A DNA stretch of 64,000 nucleotides from Rhodococcus sp. PAMC28707 (GCF_004795915.1 NZ_CP039253.1:2976001-3040000); one strand, 5' to 3'. Positions 8,061-17,160 are shown, numbered from the stretch's first letter. Program-made: numbers and translations. The notes: generated from the letters alone by a model not told the origin.

Positions 8061-8711
8061 ATGTCTCTCACCCGCGCCGAACTGGCCCGCATGGTCGACC
8101 ACACGCTGCTCAAACCGGAAGCGACCCGCGCAGACGTGGAGGAACTGATCGTCGAGGGCCGCGCTCTCGGCGTGCTCGCGGTCTGCGTCTCACCGTCGAT
8201 GCTGCCCATCCACGCTGAGGGACTGGTCACCGCCGTCGTGGCCGGATTCCCGTCCGGCAAGCATCATTCCCTCGTCAAGGGGGCGGAAGCGCGACTGGCA
8301 GTCGATCAGGGTGCCCGTGAAATCGACATGGTGATCGACATAGGTGCGGCGGTCGAGGGGGATTACAACGCGGTGCTCGCCGACATCCTGACGGTTCGTG
8401 AAGCCATCGGATCTTCGGCGATCCTGAAGGTCATCATCGAATCGGCCGCACTATCCGAGGAAGCGATTGTCGAAACCTGTGTGGCGGCGGAGAGAGCGGG
8501 CGCAAACTTCGTCAAGACGTCCACCGGCTTCCATCCCGCCGGAGGTGCGAGTGTCGAGGCGGTGAAATTGATGGCCGCCACCGTCGGGGGCAGGCTCGGG
8601 GTGAAAGCCAGCGGCGGTATCCGAACGACCGAGGCAGCGTTGGCCATGGTCGAAGCAGGTGCAACGCGATTGGGTCTGTCCGGGACGCGAGCAGTGCTGG
8701 ACGGTCTCTGA
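8061..8711 (+). CDS. deoC: Deoxyribose-phosphate aldolase
   Basis: This 216-residue class I aldolase splits 2-deoxyribose-5-phosphate into acetaldehyde and glyceraldehyde-3-phosphate in deoxynucleoside salvage. The Schiff-base Lys152 sits in FVKTSTGF; the proton-relay Asp93 (EIDMVID) and Lys182 ([10 protein letters not shown]) are present. The gene occupies the Rv0478 position. It ends in a strong bidirectional hairpin shared with the convergent DUF2993 gene. No ribosome site is obvious before ATG 8061, so the message may be leaderless or coupled to an upstream promoter in the divergent purU gap. Confidence 0.95.
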   Translation: MSLTRAELARMVDHTLLKPEATRADVEELIVEGRALGVLAVCVSPSMLPIHAEGLVTAVVAGFPSGKHHSLVKGAEARLAVDQGAREIDMVIDIGAAVEGDYNAVLADILTVREAIGSSAILKVIIESAALSEEAIVETCVAAERAGANFVKTSTGFHPAGGASVEAVKLMAATVGGRLGVKASGGIRTTEAALAMVEAGATRLGLSGTRAVLDGL

Positions 8712-8720
8712 GTCTGCCCT

Positions 8721-8758
8721 CGCGCCTTGTGCGTATCCTCCGGCACGCACAAGGCGCG
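8721..8758. terminator. Bidirectional hairpin terminator between deoC and the DUF2993 gene
   Basis: CGCGCCTTGTGCGT (8721-8734) and ACGCACAAGGCGCG (8745-8758) are a perfect 14-bp stem with a 10-base loop, located between two convergent stops. No T-run follows on either strand, as is common in actinobacteria. Confidence 0.8.
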
Positions 8759-8763
8759 CCAGT

Positions 8764-9498
8764 TCAGGCGATCAGGGAGCAGCCCTCGGGCGTCTGCTGG
8801 GTCTGGTCCGCCGAAACCGGCGGGAGGGTGTACCGATCTCCCTGCAAGGTAAGTTCGATGCCGGAGTCGGTTACGGTCAGCGAGGTCGGTGCCATGTCGA
8901 GCGGGTACTGCTGCAGGCTGTCCGACAGAACTCCGACGATGCTGTCCACCAGGTCGGTTGGGATTCCAAGCCCCAAAATGGATGCGCCGACGGTCTGGAC
9001 ATCCACGCGGCCGCCTGCGACGACCGGCTTGACGGTCAGCTCTGCCAGTCCGCCGACTGCGAAGGACAACGTGCCCGCACTTGCGTCACTCGTCACGCCG
9101 GTGACGAGTGCACCGATGCCCTGCGACTGCAGCGTCGACGCGATGCCTGCCGTGGACCAGTCGATGTCCGCGCTCGACGAGCCGATCGTGCCGTTGCTTT
9201 CCGCGCTCTGCTGAAAGTTCACGTCGTTGACCTCGGCGTGCACCGTCATGCCTTCGGCGGGCCCGAACCGTGCGTCGTTGCTGTCCAGGGTCACCGAGGA
9301 GACCTGCTTGTCGATCAGCGAGATCAGTATCGGCTTCCAGCCGAGCCCGACATCGACCTGACTACCGATCTCACTTTCGAGCTGGCCTGCCAGGCAGGAC
9401 TTGATCTGCTGACGAAAGAACAGTTCACCGCCGAGCAGCGCCGCGACCACCAGGACCGCAACGAGCGCCAAGATCAAGGGAGTTTTGCTTCGTGTCAT
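8764..9498 (-). CDS. DUF2993 (LmeA-like) lipid-binding protein, membrane-anchored
   Basis: A 244-residue protein with an uncleaved or signal-type N-terminal helix (ILALVAVLVVAALLGGELFF) and a beta-rich DUF2993 body with repeated VNDVNF and VTSDASAGTLSF-type strands. Known relatives such as LmeA bind phospholipid and assist lipomannan elongation in the periplasm. The position matches Rv0479c. The C-terminal PEGCSLIA contains one of two Cys residues; the other is in KSCLAGQ, so a disulfide is possible. Exact role unknown. Confidence 0.8.
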   Translation of the reverse strand: MTRSKTPLILALVAVLVVAALLGGELFFRQQIKSCLAGQLESEIGSQVDVGLGWKPILISLIDKQVSSVTLDSNDARFGPAEGMTVHAEVNDVNFQQSAESNGTIGSSSADIDWSTAGIASTLQSQGIGALVTGVTSDASAGTLSFAVGGLAELTVKPVVAGGRVDVQTVGASILGLGIPTDLVDSIVGVLSDSLQQYPLDMAPTSLTVTDSGIELTLQGDRYTLPPVSADQTQQTPEGCSLIA

Positions 9499-9603
9499 TC
9501 GGAGCAGTCTTCCCGAAGAGTCTGAAAGAGCTCTGTGAATCTGGCCGATGCGGCGAGTCGGAGGGCGTCGAAGTGGAACGTCGACGTATTACACGCCGTG
9601 TTT

Positions 9604-9641
9604 TTGTGACCTGCAACACACCTTCACGTACTGTCTAATGC
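9604..9641 (+). promoter_or_regulatory. Possible leaderless promoter for the AbiEi-like gene
   Basis: TTGTGA (9604-9609) and TACTGT (9629-9634) are separated by 19 bp. The ATG at 9642 lies 7 bp after the -10, where the transcript would start. No Shine-Dalgarno is visible. The -35 spacing is wider than optimal, so the call is tentative. Confidence 0.4.
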
Positions 9642-10229
9642 ATGAGCACGATAGAAGGAAGCGCCGCCGAACTCCGTCGTCTCGCGGCGAGTCAGGACGG
9701 ATACTTCACCACCGAACAAGCCGAAGGTCTCGGGTTCGGTCGTTCGACGCTTCACGTCAACTTTGTCACCGGTGACTGGATGCGAGTCGAGCGCAATCTC
9801 TGTCGACTCAGCGATTGGCCGCGCAGCGACCTCGAACAGTTCGCGATGTGGTGCGCGTGGTTCGGCGGCGACGCCGTCATCTCGCATCAGAGCGCGGCGG
9901 AACTACACGGATTCGGTCACCTGCATCCGCAGTTCGTACACGTATCCGCGTTCACCGCTCTTCGTCTCACCGACACCCGCCTCGCCGTTCATCGGCTCAA
10001 GCTCGAGCCCCACGACTTCGAGTCGACGGGCACCTTTCGGCTTACGACGCCGATCCGCACTGTCCTCGACCTCGCGGGAGGCGGAATCTCCCAGATAACC
10101 CTCGACGAGGTCGTCGGTGACGCTGTTGCCATCGGTCGCGTCGACGCAGGAGCGTTGTATCGGGAAGCTACTGCTGGATCCGACCGCGTCTCCGAGCGCA
10201 TCGAATTGGCTCTCTCCGCTTGTATCTAG
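9642..10229 (+). CDS. AbiEi-like antitoxin-domain protein, orphan
   Basis: This 195-residue protein begins with a small winged-helix region: LAASQDGYFTTEQAEGLGFGRSTLHVNFVTGDWMRVERNLCRL. It continues with the AbiEi_4-like body SHQSAAELHGFGHLHPQFVHV and TTPIRTVLDLAGG. In type IV toxin-antitoxin pairs this fold represses its own operon, next to a nucleotidyltransferase toxin AbiEii. No such toxin follows: the next gene is a convergent methyltransferase overlapping the stop by 4 bp. In actinobacteria such single-gene relatives are common and may be plain regulators. Family level is confident, function is not. Confidence 0.7.
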   Translation: MSTIEGSAAELRRLAASQDGYFTTEQAEGLGFGRSTLHVNFVTGDWMRVERNLCRLSDWPRSDLEQFAMWCAWFGGDAVISHQSAAELHGFGHLHPQFVHVSAFTALRLTDTRLAVHRLKLEPHDFESTGTFRLTTPIRTVLDLAGGGISQITLDEVVGDAVAIGRVDAGALYREATAGSDRVSERIELALSACI

Positions 10230-11182
10230 GCGCCTGTATCCAAGTCGTTGGGCCGCACGAGGTCCCATGGCACAGTCAGAACGTTGTCCCGCATCCGTCG
10301 ACGAGGAGGCACCGTCGGCACTCCGTTGCCGGCCAACTGTCTCAGCGCTGCGCGCCACCGCACCCGCGGGCCGAACGGTGCCAGGGGCGCTGCCGTCGAC
10401 CATGCGCGGTCCGCGGCTTGTAGCAACCGGTGAATGGGTTCGCCTGGGATATTGCGGTGAATGAGCACTTTGGGTAACCGTTCGGCGATATCCGAGGGCA
10501 TGGCCACGGTGAACGGATCCCATGCAAGCGTCAGCGAGATCGGTCCGTGAGCATCGAGCAGGACCCATGCGCAGCGTCGGCCCAGCTCGTCGCAGGTGCC
10601 GTCGACGAGCAGTCCGCCGGGCGCGAGTCCCGACAGAATGCGCGACCAGGCTTCGGGCACAGCTTCTTCGGGATACTGCCGAAGCACGTTGAATGCGCGA
10701 ACGAGGTTCGGGCGGAGTCCTGCCATTTCGAAGCCGCCGCGGGCGAAATTCACGCCCTCGACCGAGTCCACTACGCGAGCGGGGTCGATTTCGAGTCCGG
10801 TGACGCGCAGATCGGGCCGGATCGTGCGTAGCCGACGGGCCATCTCCAGAGTGGTGTCCGGTCGCGCTCCGTAGCCGAGATCGACGACGAGCGGATCGGG
10901 TGCCTCGATGAGCGTGTGCCGGACGGCCATGCTGTGGGTGAGCCACCGATCGCTGCGACGAAGTCGGTTGATTCCGGTCGTGCCTCTGGTTATGACGCCT
11001 TCAGGAGTGGAGCCTGCGGAACGACCCGGAAAAGCGGGAGTGGAGCCTGCGGAACGACCCGGAAAAGCAGGAGTGGAGCCTGCGGAACGACCCGGGTGGG
11101 CGGGAGTGGAGCCTGCGGAACGACCCGGAAAAGCAGGAGTGGAGCCTGCGGAACGGATGGGGTGTTCAGGAGTTCTGCGCAA
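10226..11182 (-). CDS. Class I SAM-dependent methyltransferase-like protein with repeat-encoded N-terminus
   Basis: The open frame from TTG 11182 encodes 318 residues and overlaps the preceding gene's stop by 17 bp. Residues about 11-60 are repeats of an 11-residue Pro/Ser/Gly unit (AGSTPAFPGRS) encoded by a 33-bp minisatellite. The conserved protein starts only at RGTTGINRLRRSDRWL. Next comes VVDLGYGARPDTTLEMARRL, a variant SAM motif I, then VTGLEIDPARV and APGGLLVDGTCDELGR. No ATG/GTG lies between the repeat and the conserved core; the next ATG (MAVRHTL) removes conserved sequence. The repeat is therefore probably translated. Substrate unknown. Confidence 0.75.
   Translation of the reverse strand: MRRTPEHPIRSAGSTPAFPGRSAGSTPAHPGRSAGSTPAFPGRSAGSTPAFPGRSAGSTPEGVITRGTTGINRLRRSDRWLTHSMAVRHTLIEAPDPLVVDLGYGARPDTTLEMARRLRTIRPDLRVTGLEIDPARVVDSVEGVNFARGGFEMAGLRPNLVRAFNVLRQYPEEAVPEAWSRILSGLAPGGLLVDGTCDELGRRCAWVLLDAHGPISLTLAWDPFTVAMPSDIAERLPKVLIHRNIPGEPIHRLLQAADRAWSTAAPLAPFGPRVRWRAALRQLAGNGVPTVPPRRRMRDNVLTVPWDLVRPNDLDTGA
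11005..11155. repeat. 33-bp tandem minisatellite, four full units plus a partial fifth
   Basis: The unit begins GAGTGGAGCCTGCGGAACG at 11005, 11038, 11071, 11104 and 11137, an exact 33-bp period with few substitutions (unit 3 carries GGGTGGGC where the others have GGAAAAGC). The period is a multiple of three, so copy-number change leaves the methyltransferase frame intact. There are no unique spacers, which excludes a CRISPR array. Confidence 0.95.
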
Positions 11183-11669
11183 GCCAGTCGGCTGTCACTT
11201 CGCCTTCACCGCGCCACAGGTCGATGAGGTTGACCAGCATGAGCTGCTCGAGTTTGCTGCCGATGAACGGCAGGAAGACTTTGGCTTCCGAGGAGGTTCG
11301 AAGGGTGGATCCGGCTTCGGTCGCGAAAAGTGAGGTGGAACCTTTCAGGCTGCCGGGGCCGGCCGGGATGGAGGCATCGTATTTGCCCGTAGTGGTTTCG
11401 CCGAATGGGTCGAAGTGCACGTTTCGGGTGATGATCATGTCCTTTTTGAGGACTGTCTGGGCGATGTCCGGCAGTTCGGTCCGCGGAATGATGTGGTGCA
11501 TCACGATGTCGATTCCCTCGTCTCCGACCTCGAAACTTTTCAGCTCGTTGTGGGAGTACTTCTTCATCTCCTCGATACGGGCGTCCCAGTGATCGCGGCT
11601 GGACAACGCGGCGTACACCTGCTCGGTGGAGTGGGTGAACCGGGCTGAGTAGTTCATGCGGCGAGCCAT
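11166..11669 (-). CDS. DUF2505 domain protein (SRPBCC-like), copy 1
   Basis: This 167-residue protein begins MARRMNYSARFTHSTEQVYAALSSRDHWDARIEEM. This is the DUF2505 pattern, a START/SRPBCC-like ligand-binding fold. It has no signal peptide. It is a paralogue of the next gene (11735-12241), with shared layout: VYAALSSRDHWDARIEEM versus VHAALVSEQYWKDRIEEIGG, and a C-terminal GEVTADWLAQN versus FTAKWIAENL. Both run in one direction with a 65-bp gap. Function and ligand are unknown; DUF2505 genes are largely confined to actinobacteria. Confidence 0.8.
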   Translation of the reverse strand: MARRMNYSARFTHSTEQVYAALSSRDHWDARIEEMKKYSHNELKSFEVGDEGIDIVMHHIIPRTELPDIAQTVLKKDMIITRNVHFDPFGETTTGKYDASIPAGPGSLKGSTSLFATEAGSTLRTSSEAKVFLPFIGSKLEQLMLVNLIDLWRGEGEVTADWLAQNS

Positions 11670-11734
11670 AGTGCAACAGGGTACCGGCTCCGTCGGCGGG
11701 CCTGGCCAGGGTGCCTACCCGCCGGTATGTCCGG

Positions 11735-12241
11735 TCAGCTCAGGTTTTCGGCGATCCATTTCGCGGTGAATCCGTGCTCGTTGTCGATGAGCGAGAGAAC
11801 TTGCTCGCTGATCATGGCTTCGATCTTTCCGCCGAAGATCGGAACCTTCACCTCTGTGGTGCCGGACAACGACATGGTCGACGCCTCGGCGTTTCCTTCG
11901 AGCAGCGTGGTTCCGGAGACCGTTGCGGGAGCACCCTCGACGGTGGCACCGAATTTGCCCTCGGCGCGGTTTCCGCCGATCGGGCCCCAGGACTCGGTGC
12001 GCTCGATGACGAGCGGGCCCTTCTTGAACGCGGTGACGGCAGCGGGCAGTTCCTCTTCCGGGATGGATTGGGACATGACGACGCTGATCGTCCCGTTGAT
12101 CGCATGCACGCTGACCAGGCTTGCGCTGGGGCCGCCGATCTCCTCGATACGGTCTTTCCAGTACTGCTCGGACACGAGCGCGGCGTGCACCTTGTCGACG
12201 GGTGCGGGAACGGATGCGCTGTGCGCGATGGGGCGAGGCAT
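11735..12241 (-). CDS. DUF2505 domain protein (SRPBCC-like), copy 2
   Basis: This 168-residue paralogue of the adjacent DUF2505 gene starts MPRPIAHSASVPAPVDKVHAALVSEQYWKDRIEEIGG. A strand-rich middle section (GPIGGNRAEGKFGATVEGAPATVSG) suggests a hydrophobic-ligand cavity. The start codon is 57 bp from that of the divergent murB, so the two may share a promoter region. No function can be assigned beyond the fold. Confidence 0.8.
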   Translation of the reverse strand: MPRPIAHSASVPAPVDKVHAALVSEQYWKDRIEEIGGPSASLVSVHAINGTISVVMSQSIPEEELPAAVTAFKKGPLVIERTESWGPIGGNRAEGKFGATVEGAPATVSGTTLLEGNAEASTMSLSGTTEVKVPIFGGKIEAMISEQVLSLIDNEHGFTAKWIAENLS

Positions 12242-12298
12242 ACGCGGAGGTTACCGGGTGGCTCGGAGGACTATGTGAGACCGGTACCCTGGGTTCCC

Positions 12299-13315
12299 GT
12301 GCCTACCGCAATTTCCGAGCTCACCACGATGCGTGTCGGCGGCCCGGCTCGCGAGTTCGCCGTCGCCGCCAGCAGTGACGAGCTTGTCGCCCTGGTCCAG
12401 GATGCCGATGCGTCGGGGACGCCTGTGCTGCTCGTCGGCGGGGGATCGAACCTCGTTGTCGGTGACGACGGCTTCGACGGCCTGGTCGTCAAGGTCGAGA
12501 CGTCGGGGATGCGGATCGACGGTGAGTCGCTCTGGGTCGCTGCGGGGACGTCGTGGGATTCGGTGGTGGCCGCCTCGTTGGACGAGGGGTTGGCCGGACT
12601 CGAAGCGCTCTCGGGGATCCCCGGGCTTTCCGGTGCGACGCCCGTGCAGAACGTCGGCGCGTACGGCACGGTGACGTCGGACGTGTTGGCGAGCTTGACC
12701 GTCTATGACCGTGTGACCGGGGAGAGAGCAACCTGGACGCCGAATAGGTGCGGGTTCGGATTGCATCGCCAGTCGGTGTTCAAGCACTCGAGCAGGTACG
12801 TCATTCTCGATACCACGATGAAGCTTCGTCGGTCCGAATCCTCGGATCCGGTCCGGTATGCGGGCCTCGCCGACCGACTCGGCGTGAGCATCGGCGACAC
12901 GGTTGCTGCCAAGGAAGTCCGTGAAGCAGTGCTGGATCTGCGCGGGCAGAAGGGCATGGTCCTCGACGCCGAGGACCATGACACCTGGAGCGTCGGATCG
13001 TTTTTTCTCAACCCGGTGCTGACCGATGTTCCGGTCGAGGCAGCGCGCGCCCCGCAGTATCCCGACCCGTCGGGCATCAAGGTGCACGCTGCATGGCTCA
13101 TCCAGAACGCAGGATTCGCGCACGGGTACGGCCGTGAATTCGGTGCAGGGACCGTCTCACTGTCGACAAAACACGTGCTGGCCGTCACCAACCGGGGCGG
13201 TGCACGCACAGCGGATGTCATGGCCTTCGCATCACACATTCGCGACGGCGTCGAAGCCGAGTTCGGCATCACACTCGTCCCCGAATGCGATTTGGTCGGT
13301 TGCTCGCTGAACTGA
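12299..13315 (+). CDS. murB: UDP-N-acetylenolpyruvoylglucosamine reductase
   Basis: From GTG 12299 (VPTAISELTTMRVGGPAREF) the enzyme has 338 residues; the frame is open far upstream to 11711 but that sequence is antisense to the DUF2505 gene. FAD-binding motifs are clear: VGGGSNLVVGDDGFDG and GIPGLSGATPVQNVGAYG. The catalytic Ser lies in WSVGSFFLNPV and the terminal Glu in VPECDLVG. MurB reduces UDP-GlcNAc-enolpyruvate with NADPH to UDP-MurNAc, the second committed step of peptidoglycan synthesis. Position corresponds to Rv0482. Confidence 0.95.
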   Translation: MPTAISELTTMRVGGPAREFAVAASSDELVALVQDADASGTPVLLVGGGSNLVVGDDGFDGLVVKVETSGMRIDGESLWVAAGTSWDSVVAASLDEGLAGLEALSGIPGLSGATPVQNVGAYGTVTSDVLASLTVYDRVTGERATWTPNRCGFGLHRQSVFKHSSRYVILDTTMKLRRSESSDPVRYAGLADRLGVSIGDTVAAKEVREAVLDLRGQKGMVLDAEDHDTWSVGSFFLNPVLTDVPVEAARAPQYPDPSGIKVHAAWLIQNAGFAHGYGREFGAGTVSLSTKHVLAVTNRGGARTADVMAFASHIRDGVEAEFGITLVPECDLVGCSLN

Positions 13316-13420
13316 CCTGTCCACTCGGCCTACCATCGAAGCAGTTACATGGAGTTCTGATCCACAGCAGCTGTGCGAGTGCGGGGCTGTGGGTACCACT
13401 CGTGAAAGAGGAGCAATTCT

Positions 13421-14974
13421 TTGCAGGTCACAAGCGTCGGGCACGCCGGATTTCATATTCAGACCGATGCCGGCAGCATTCTGTGCGATCCGTGGGTGAA
13501 CCCCGCCTACTTCACCTCGTGGTTTCCTTTCCCCGACAACTCGCAGCTGGACTGGGACGTTCTCGGCGATTGTGACTACCTCTACGTCTCGCACCTCCAC
13601 AAGGATCATTTCGACCCGAAGAATCTGGCCGAGCACGTCAACAAGGACACGACCGTGCTGTTGCCGGACTACCCGGTCCCGGACCTTCGGCACGAGCTCG
13701 AGAAGCTCGGCTTCCACAAATTCTTCGAGACCACGACGTCGGTGAAGCACACGGTGTCCGGCCCCAAGGGCGACCTGGACATCATGATCATCGCGCTCCG
13801 CGCACCTGCGGACGGACCCATCGGTGACTCGGGGCTCGTAGTGTCCGACGGCAAGACCGTCGCGTTCAACATGAACGACGCGCGGCCGGTCGATCTCGAT
13901 GTCCTCACCGAGCAGTTCGGGCACGTGGACGTGCATATGCTGCAGTACTCCGGCGCAATCTGGTACCCGATGGTCTACGACATGGTCGAGCGCGCGAAGC
14001 GAACGTTCGGTGAACAGAAGCGTCAGCGTCAGATGGACCGTGCGCGTCAGTACATCGAGCAGATCGACGCCACCTGGGTCATCCCGTCGGCCGGGCCGCC
14101 GTGCTTCCTCGACGACGAGTTGCGGTTCCTCAACGACGTCTACGCAGATCCGTCGAACATCTTCCCGGACCAAATGGTCTTCCTCGACCAGATGCGTCGC
14201 AACGGCCATGACAAGGGTCTGTTGATGATGCCGGGAACCACCTCGACCTTCGAAGGCAGTGAGCTGCTCGCGCACGTGCATCCGATTCCGGTCGACGAGG
14301 TCGAGGCGATCTTCACCACAGGAAAGGCCGACTACATCGAGGCGTACGCCCAGCGTCAAGCCGGAGTCATCGCCGCCGAGAAAGCTGCCTGGGCTCCGGC
14401 CGAGGGCGAGCTGTTGCTCGAGCCGCTTCGAGCCTTGTTCGAACCGATCATGATTCAGTCCGATCAGATCTGCGACGGCATCGGCTACCCGGTTGCGATG
14501 ATGCTCGGCGAGGAAACCGTCGTACTCGATTTTCCGAAACGGATCGTGCGTGAGCCGATCGTGAAGGAACGGTTCCGCTACAGCTTCACGATCGCGCCCG
14601 AACTGGTTCGTACGGCCGTACGGGACGAGGAGCCCGATTGGGTCAACTCGATCTTCCTGTCCACTCGATTCCGGGCTCGCCGAGTCGGCGGATACAACGA
14701 GTTCCTGTACACATTCTTCAAATGCTTGACGGACGAGCGCATCGCGTACGCGGACGGTTGGTTCGCCGAAGCACACGATGACACCGCGACGATCGTCAAG
14801 GACGGCTACGAGATCCAGCGCCGTTGCCCGCATCTGAAGGCGGATCTTTCTAAGTTCGGAATCGTCGAGGGCAACAAGCTGACCTGCAATTTGCATGGGT
14901 GGGACTGGAACCTCGACACCGGACGCTGCCTGACATCGAATGGGCACGAGTTGAGGACCAAGAAGCTCGACTGA
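13421..14974 (+). CDS. Metallo-beta-lactamase fold hydrolase fused to a C-terminal Rieske-like [2Fe-2S] domain
   Basis: TTG 13421 is supported by AAAGAGGAG at 13405-13413, giving 517 residues. The N-terminal half is an MBL domain with the metal motif SHLHKDHFD (His58, His60, Asp62, His63). A central helical part follows. The C-terminal 50 residues hold a Rieske cluster motif: Cys469-Pro-His471, 17 residues, then Cys489-x-x-His492. The MBL plus Rieske arrangement resembles CMP-Neu5Ac hydroxylase-type proteins with the domain order reversed. The reaction is unknown, but a redox-linked oxygenase or hydrolase acting on a nucleotide sugar or lipid is plausible. It lies between murB and an L,D-transpeptidase. 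Confidence 0.85.
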   Translation: MQVTSVGHAGFHIQTDAGSILCDPWVNPAYFTSWFPFPDNSQLDWDVLGDCDYLYVSHLHKDHFDPKNLAEHVNKDTTVLLPDYPVPDLRHELEKLGFHKFFETTTSVKHTVSGPKGDLDIMIIALRAPADGPIGDSGLVVSDGKTVAFNMNDARPVDLDVLTEQFGHVDVHMLQYSGAIWYPMVYDMVERAKRTFGEQKRQRQMDRARQYIEQIDATWVIPSAGPPCFLDDELRFLNDVYADPSNIFPDQMVFLDQMRRNGHDKGLLMMPGTTSTFEGSELLAHVHPIPVDEVEAIFTTGKADYIEAYAQRQAGVIAAEKAAWAPAEGELLLEPLRALFEPIMIQSDQICDGIGYPVAMMLGEETVVLDFPKRIVREPIVKERFRYSFTIAPELVRTAVRDEEPDWVNSIFLSTRFRARRVGGYNEFLYTFFKCLTDERIAYADGWFAEAHDDTATIVKDGYEIQRRCPHLKADLSKFGIVEGNKLTCNLHGWDWNLDTGRCLTSNGHELRTKKLD

Positions 14975-15065
14975 CGGTTCGTGCCGAAGTGAATTCGATG
15001 TGAATCTGCCCGCATCGGCGGCTCGGATAGGCCGGACGGCGGTTGCCGCGGGTACGTTGGAAAGC

Positions 15066-16301
15066 GTGCATACGCAGGTGGAACGGACAAATCGAACGCG
15101 ATTGCTGTGGTTGGTCACGGTTTTCGCAGCATTGGCGGCATTGGTTTCGGGCTGCACTATCGGCGGTAACGACGGGGGCTCTTCCAACGGAGCGCCGGCA
15201 GCCGAGGCGGCTCCCGTCGCGGAGGTGTCCTCGACTCCTGCCGACGGCGCCGAGGGAGTCAGTCCTATCGCACCGATTTCGGTGTCGGTGAAGAACGGGA
15301 CGTTGGGCGAGGTCACGCTCACCAACGAGGACGGCAAAGTAGTTCAGGGTGCCCTCGCGCCGGACAAGACGTCGTATGCCGTCACCGAGCCGCTCGGGTA
15401 CGGCATCACGTACAGCTGGGCGGGCACTGCAGTCGGCACCGACGGTAAGTCCGTCGCTGTCGAGGCAAGCTTCACCACGGTCGAACCCGAGAGCCGTACC
15501 TCGGTCAGCACCAACATCGGTGACGGCCAAGAAGTGGGCATCGCGGCGCCGATCATTCTGCAGTTCGATTCGGCGATCGAGAACAAGGCCGCGGTCGAGA
15601 AGGCATTGACGGTCACCACCAACCCGCCGACACCCGGTGCCTGGGCTTGGTTCCCCGATGACAACGGCTCGCGCGTGCACTGGCGTCCGACGAACTACTG
15701 GGCCCCCGGCACGGCCGTATCGGTCGAGGCAAAACTGTACGGCTTGGATTACGGCGGCGGTGCGTACGGCGCCGACGATGTGTCCATCGACTTCACTGTC
15801 GGGCGCAGCCAGGTGGTGAAAGCCGATGCCACCAGTCACCGCATGCAGGTCGTCCGTGACGGCCAGACCATCATGGACATCCCCGTCAGCTACGGCGAGG
15901 GCGACGAGGAACGCAATGTGACGCGCAGCGGTATCCATGTGGTGACCGAAAAGCACGAGGACTTCCTCATGTCGAACCCGCCGTTCTATGAGAATGTGCG
16001 CGAACGTTGGGCAGTGCGTATCTCCAACAACGGCGAGTTCATTCACGCCAACCCGCTGACCACGGGTGTTCAGGGCGCATCCAACGTCACCAACGGCTGC
16101 ATCAACCTCTCGAACGCCGATGCTCAGCAGTATTTCGCTACGGCGATGTACGGCGACCCAGTGGAGGTCACGGGTACGCGCATCGACCTCTCCGCCGCGG
16201 ACGGAGACCTGTACGACTGGGCCATCGACTGGCCGACGTGGCAGTCGATGTCCGAGCTGCCCGTCGGAGCAGCGACTCCGGCGCCGGTCCCAGCAGGCTA
16301 G
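15066..16301 (+). CDS. L,D-transpeptidase lipoprotein (YkuD; LprQ/Rv0483-like)
   Basis: From GTG 15066 the product is 411 residues; a longer frame to 15000 exists. The signal peptide ends in lipobox LVSGC with Cys30. Two Ig-like domains (about 65-270) precede the YkuD catalytic domain. The catalytic site reads FIHANP and [12 protein letters not shown], with His about 327 and Cys about 345, matching the HxxxxxxxG...S/TxGC pattern. The enzyme forms 3-3 cross-links in peptidoglycan and anchors to the outer face of the membrane. It sits in the Rv0483 position, after murB. Confidence 0.92.
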   Translation: MHTQVERTNRTRLLWLVTVFAALAALVSGCTIGGNDGGSSNGAPAAEAAPVAEVSSTPADGAEGVSPIAPISVSVKNGTLGEVTLTNEDGKVVQGALAPDKTSYAVTEPLGYGITYSWAGTAVGTDGKSVAVEASFTTVEPESRTSVSTNIGDGQEVGIAAPIILQFDSAIENKAAVEKALTVTTNPPTPGAWAWFPDDNGSRVHWRPTNYWAPGTAVSVEAKLYGLDYGGGAYGADDVSIDFTVGRSQVVKADATSHRMQVVRDGQTIMDIPVSYGEGDEERNVTRSGIHVVTEKHEDFLMSNPPFYENVRERWAVRISNNGEFIHANPLTTGVQGASNVTNGCINLSNADAQQYFATAMYGDPVEVTGTRIDLSAADGDLYDWAIDWPTWQSMSELPVGAATPAPVPAG

Positions 16302-16359
16302 CGTCCTGGCTCCACCGCATCTCGACCGTGCGGCAGAGCCGGACCCGGCTACGGAAGGG

Positions 16360-17115
16360 CTACGTGCGCGAAAAGCGCCCAGGGCCCGCCTGATCACGCG
16401 GCTTGATGATGATCTGGTCCAGATTCACGTGAGATGGACGAGACGCCACGAAGCCGATCACCTCGGCGATGTCCTGCGCAACGAGCGGGGTGATTCCCTG
16501 GTACACCGCTTCGGCCTTTGCCTCGTCACCGTCGAATCGCACCAGCGAGAACTCGGTCTCGACGGCACCCGGCGCGACCTCGGTGAGGCGGACGGGTTGG
16601 CCCAGCAGTTCGCCTCGCAGCGTGCGATGCAGCACTGCCTGCGCGTGCTTGGCCGAGGTGTATCCCGACCCGTTGTCGTAAGCCTCGAAGGCCGCAACCG
16701 AGGTGATGGTCACTACGAGTCCGTCGCCGGATTCGATCAACTTGGGCAGTAGCGCCTTGGTGATGCGCAGGGTCCCCAGAACGTTGGTCTCCCACATCCA
16801 GCGCCAGTCCTCGAGATCGGCGTCGATGACAGGTGCCAGCCCTTTGGCGCCGCCGGCATTGTTGATCAGCACGTGAACCCGGGGAATGACTGCGGTGAAC
16901 GCGGCCACCGAATCCTCTTCTGTCACATCTAGTTCCAGTGCGGTGCCGCCGATTTCGTCGGCAACCGCTTCGAGTCGGTCGAGTCGACGTGCCCCGATGA
17001 CGACGTGGTATCCCTGGGCGGCGAGCTGGCGAGCAGTGGCTTCGCCGATTCCTGAGCTGGCGCCGGTGACGACGGCAATGCGAGCGTCAGGCGAAATGTT
17101 TTCGGACAATGTCAT
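16360..17115 (-). CDS. SDR-family NAD(P)-dependent oxidoreductase (Rv0484c-like)
   Basis: This 251-residue classical short-chain dehydrogenase has cofactor motif TGASSGIG (17-24), NNAG (85-88), catalytic Ser139, Tyr152 and Lys156 (YTSAK). Its closest general type is the NADP-dependent 3-hydroxy acid (serine-type) dehydrogenase group (YdfG-like), judging by IDADLEDWRWMWETNVLG. Substrate unknown. It is convergent with the L,D-transpeptidase and divergent from the leader ORF/ROK unit. Confidence 0.88.
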   Translation of the reverse strand: MTLSENISPDARIAVVTGASSGIGEATARQLAAQGYHVVIGARRLDRLEAVADEIGGTALELDVTEEDSVAAFTAVIPRVHVLINNAGGAKGLAPVIDADLEDWRWMWETNVLGTLRITKALLPKLIESGDGLVVTITSVAAFEAYDNGSGYTSAKHAQAVLHRTLRGELLGQPVRLTEVAPGAVETEFSLVRFDGDEAKAEAVYQGITPLVAQDIAEVIGFVASRPSHVNLDQIIIKPRDQAGPGRFSRT

Positions 17116-17160
17116 GCATCGATCCTAGACGCCGATTTCGCCTGCATACCGGACCCGGGA

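Noticed and set aside
11005-11155. CRISPR array
   Set aside because: The 33-bp units are directly adjacent with no spacers, and no cas genes are present.
9642-11182. Complete type IV toxin-antitoxin pair
   Set aside because: The neighbouring gene is a convergent methyltransferase, not an AbiEii nucleotidyltransferase.
11711-12298. 5' extension of murB by about 196 codons
   Set aside because: The extra sequence is antisense to the second DUF2505 gene; the MurB fold starts at VPTAISEL.
13232-15337. 701-codon minus-strand open frame over murB end, MBL-Rieske and L,D-transpeptidase
   Set aside because: Antisense shadow of three well-supported plus-strand genes; composition is Arg/Asp/Val-rich without domains.
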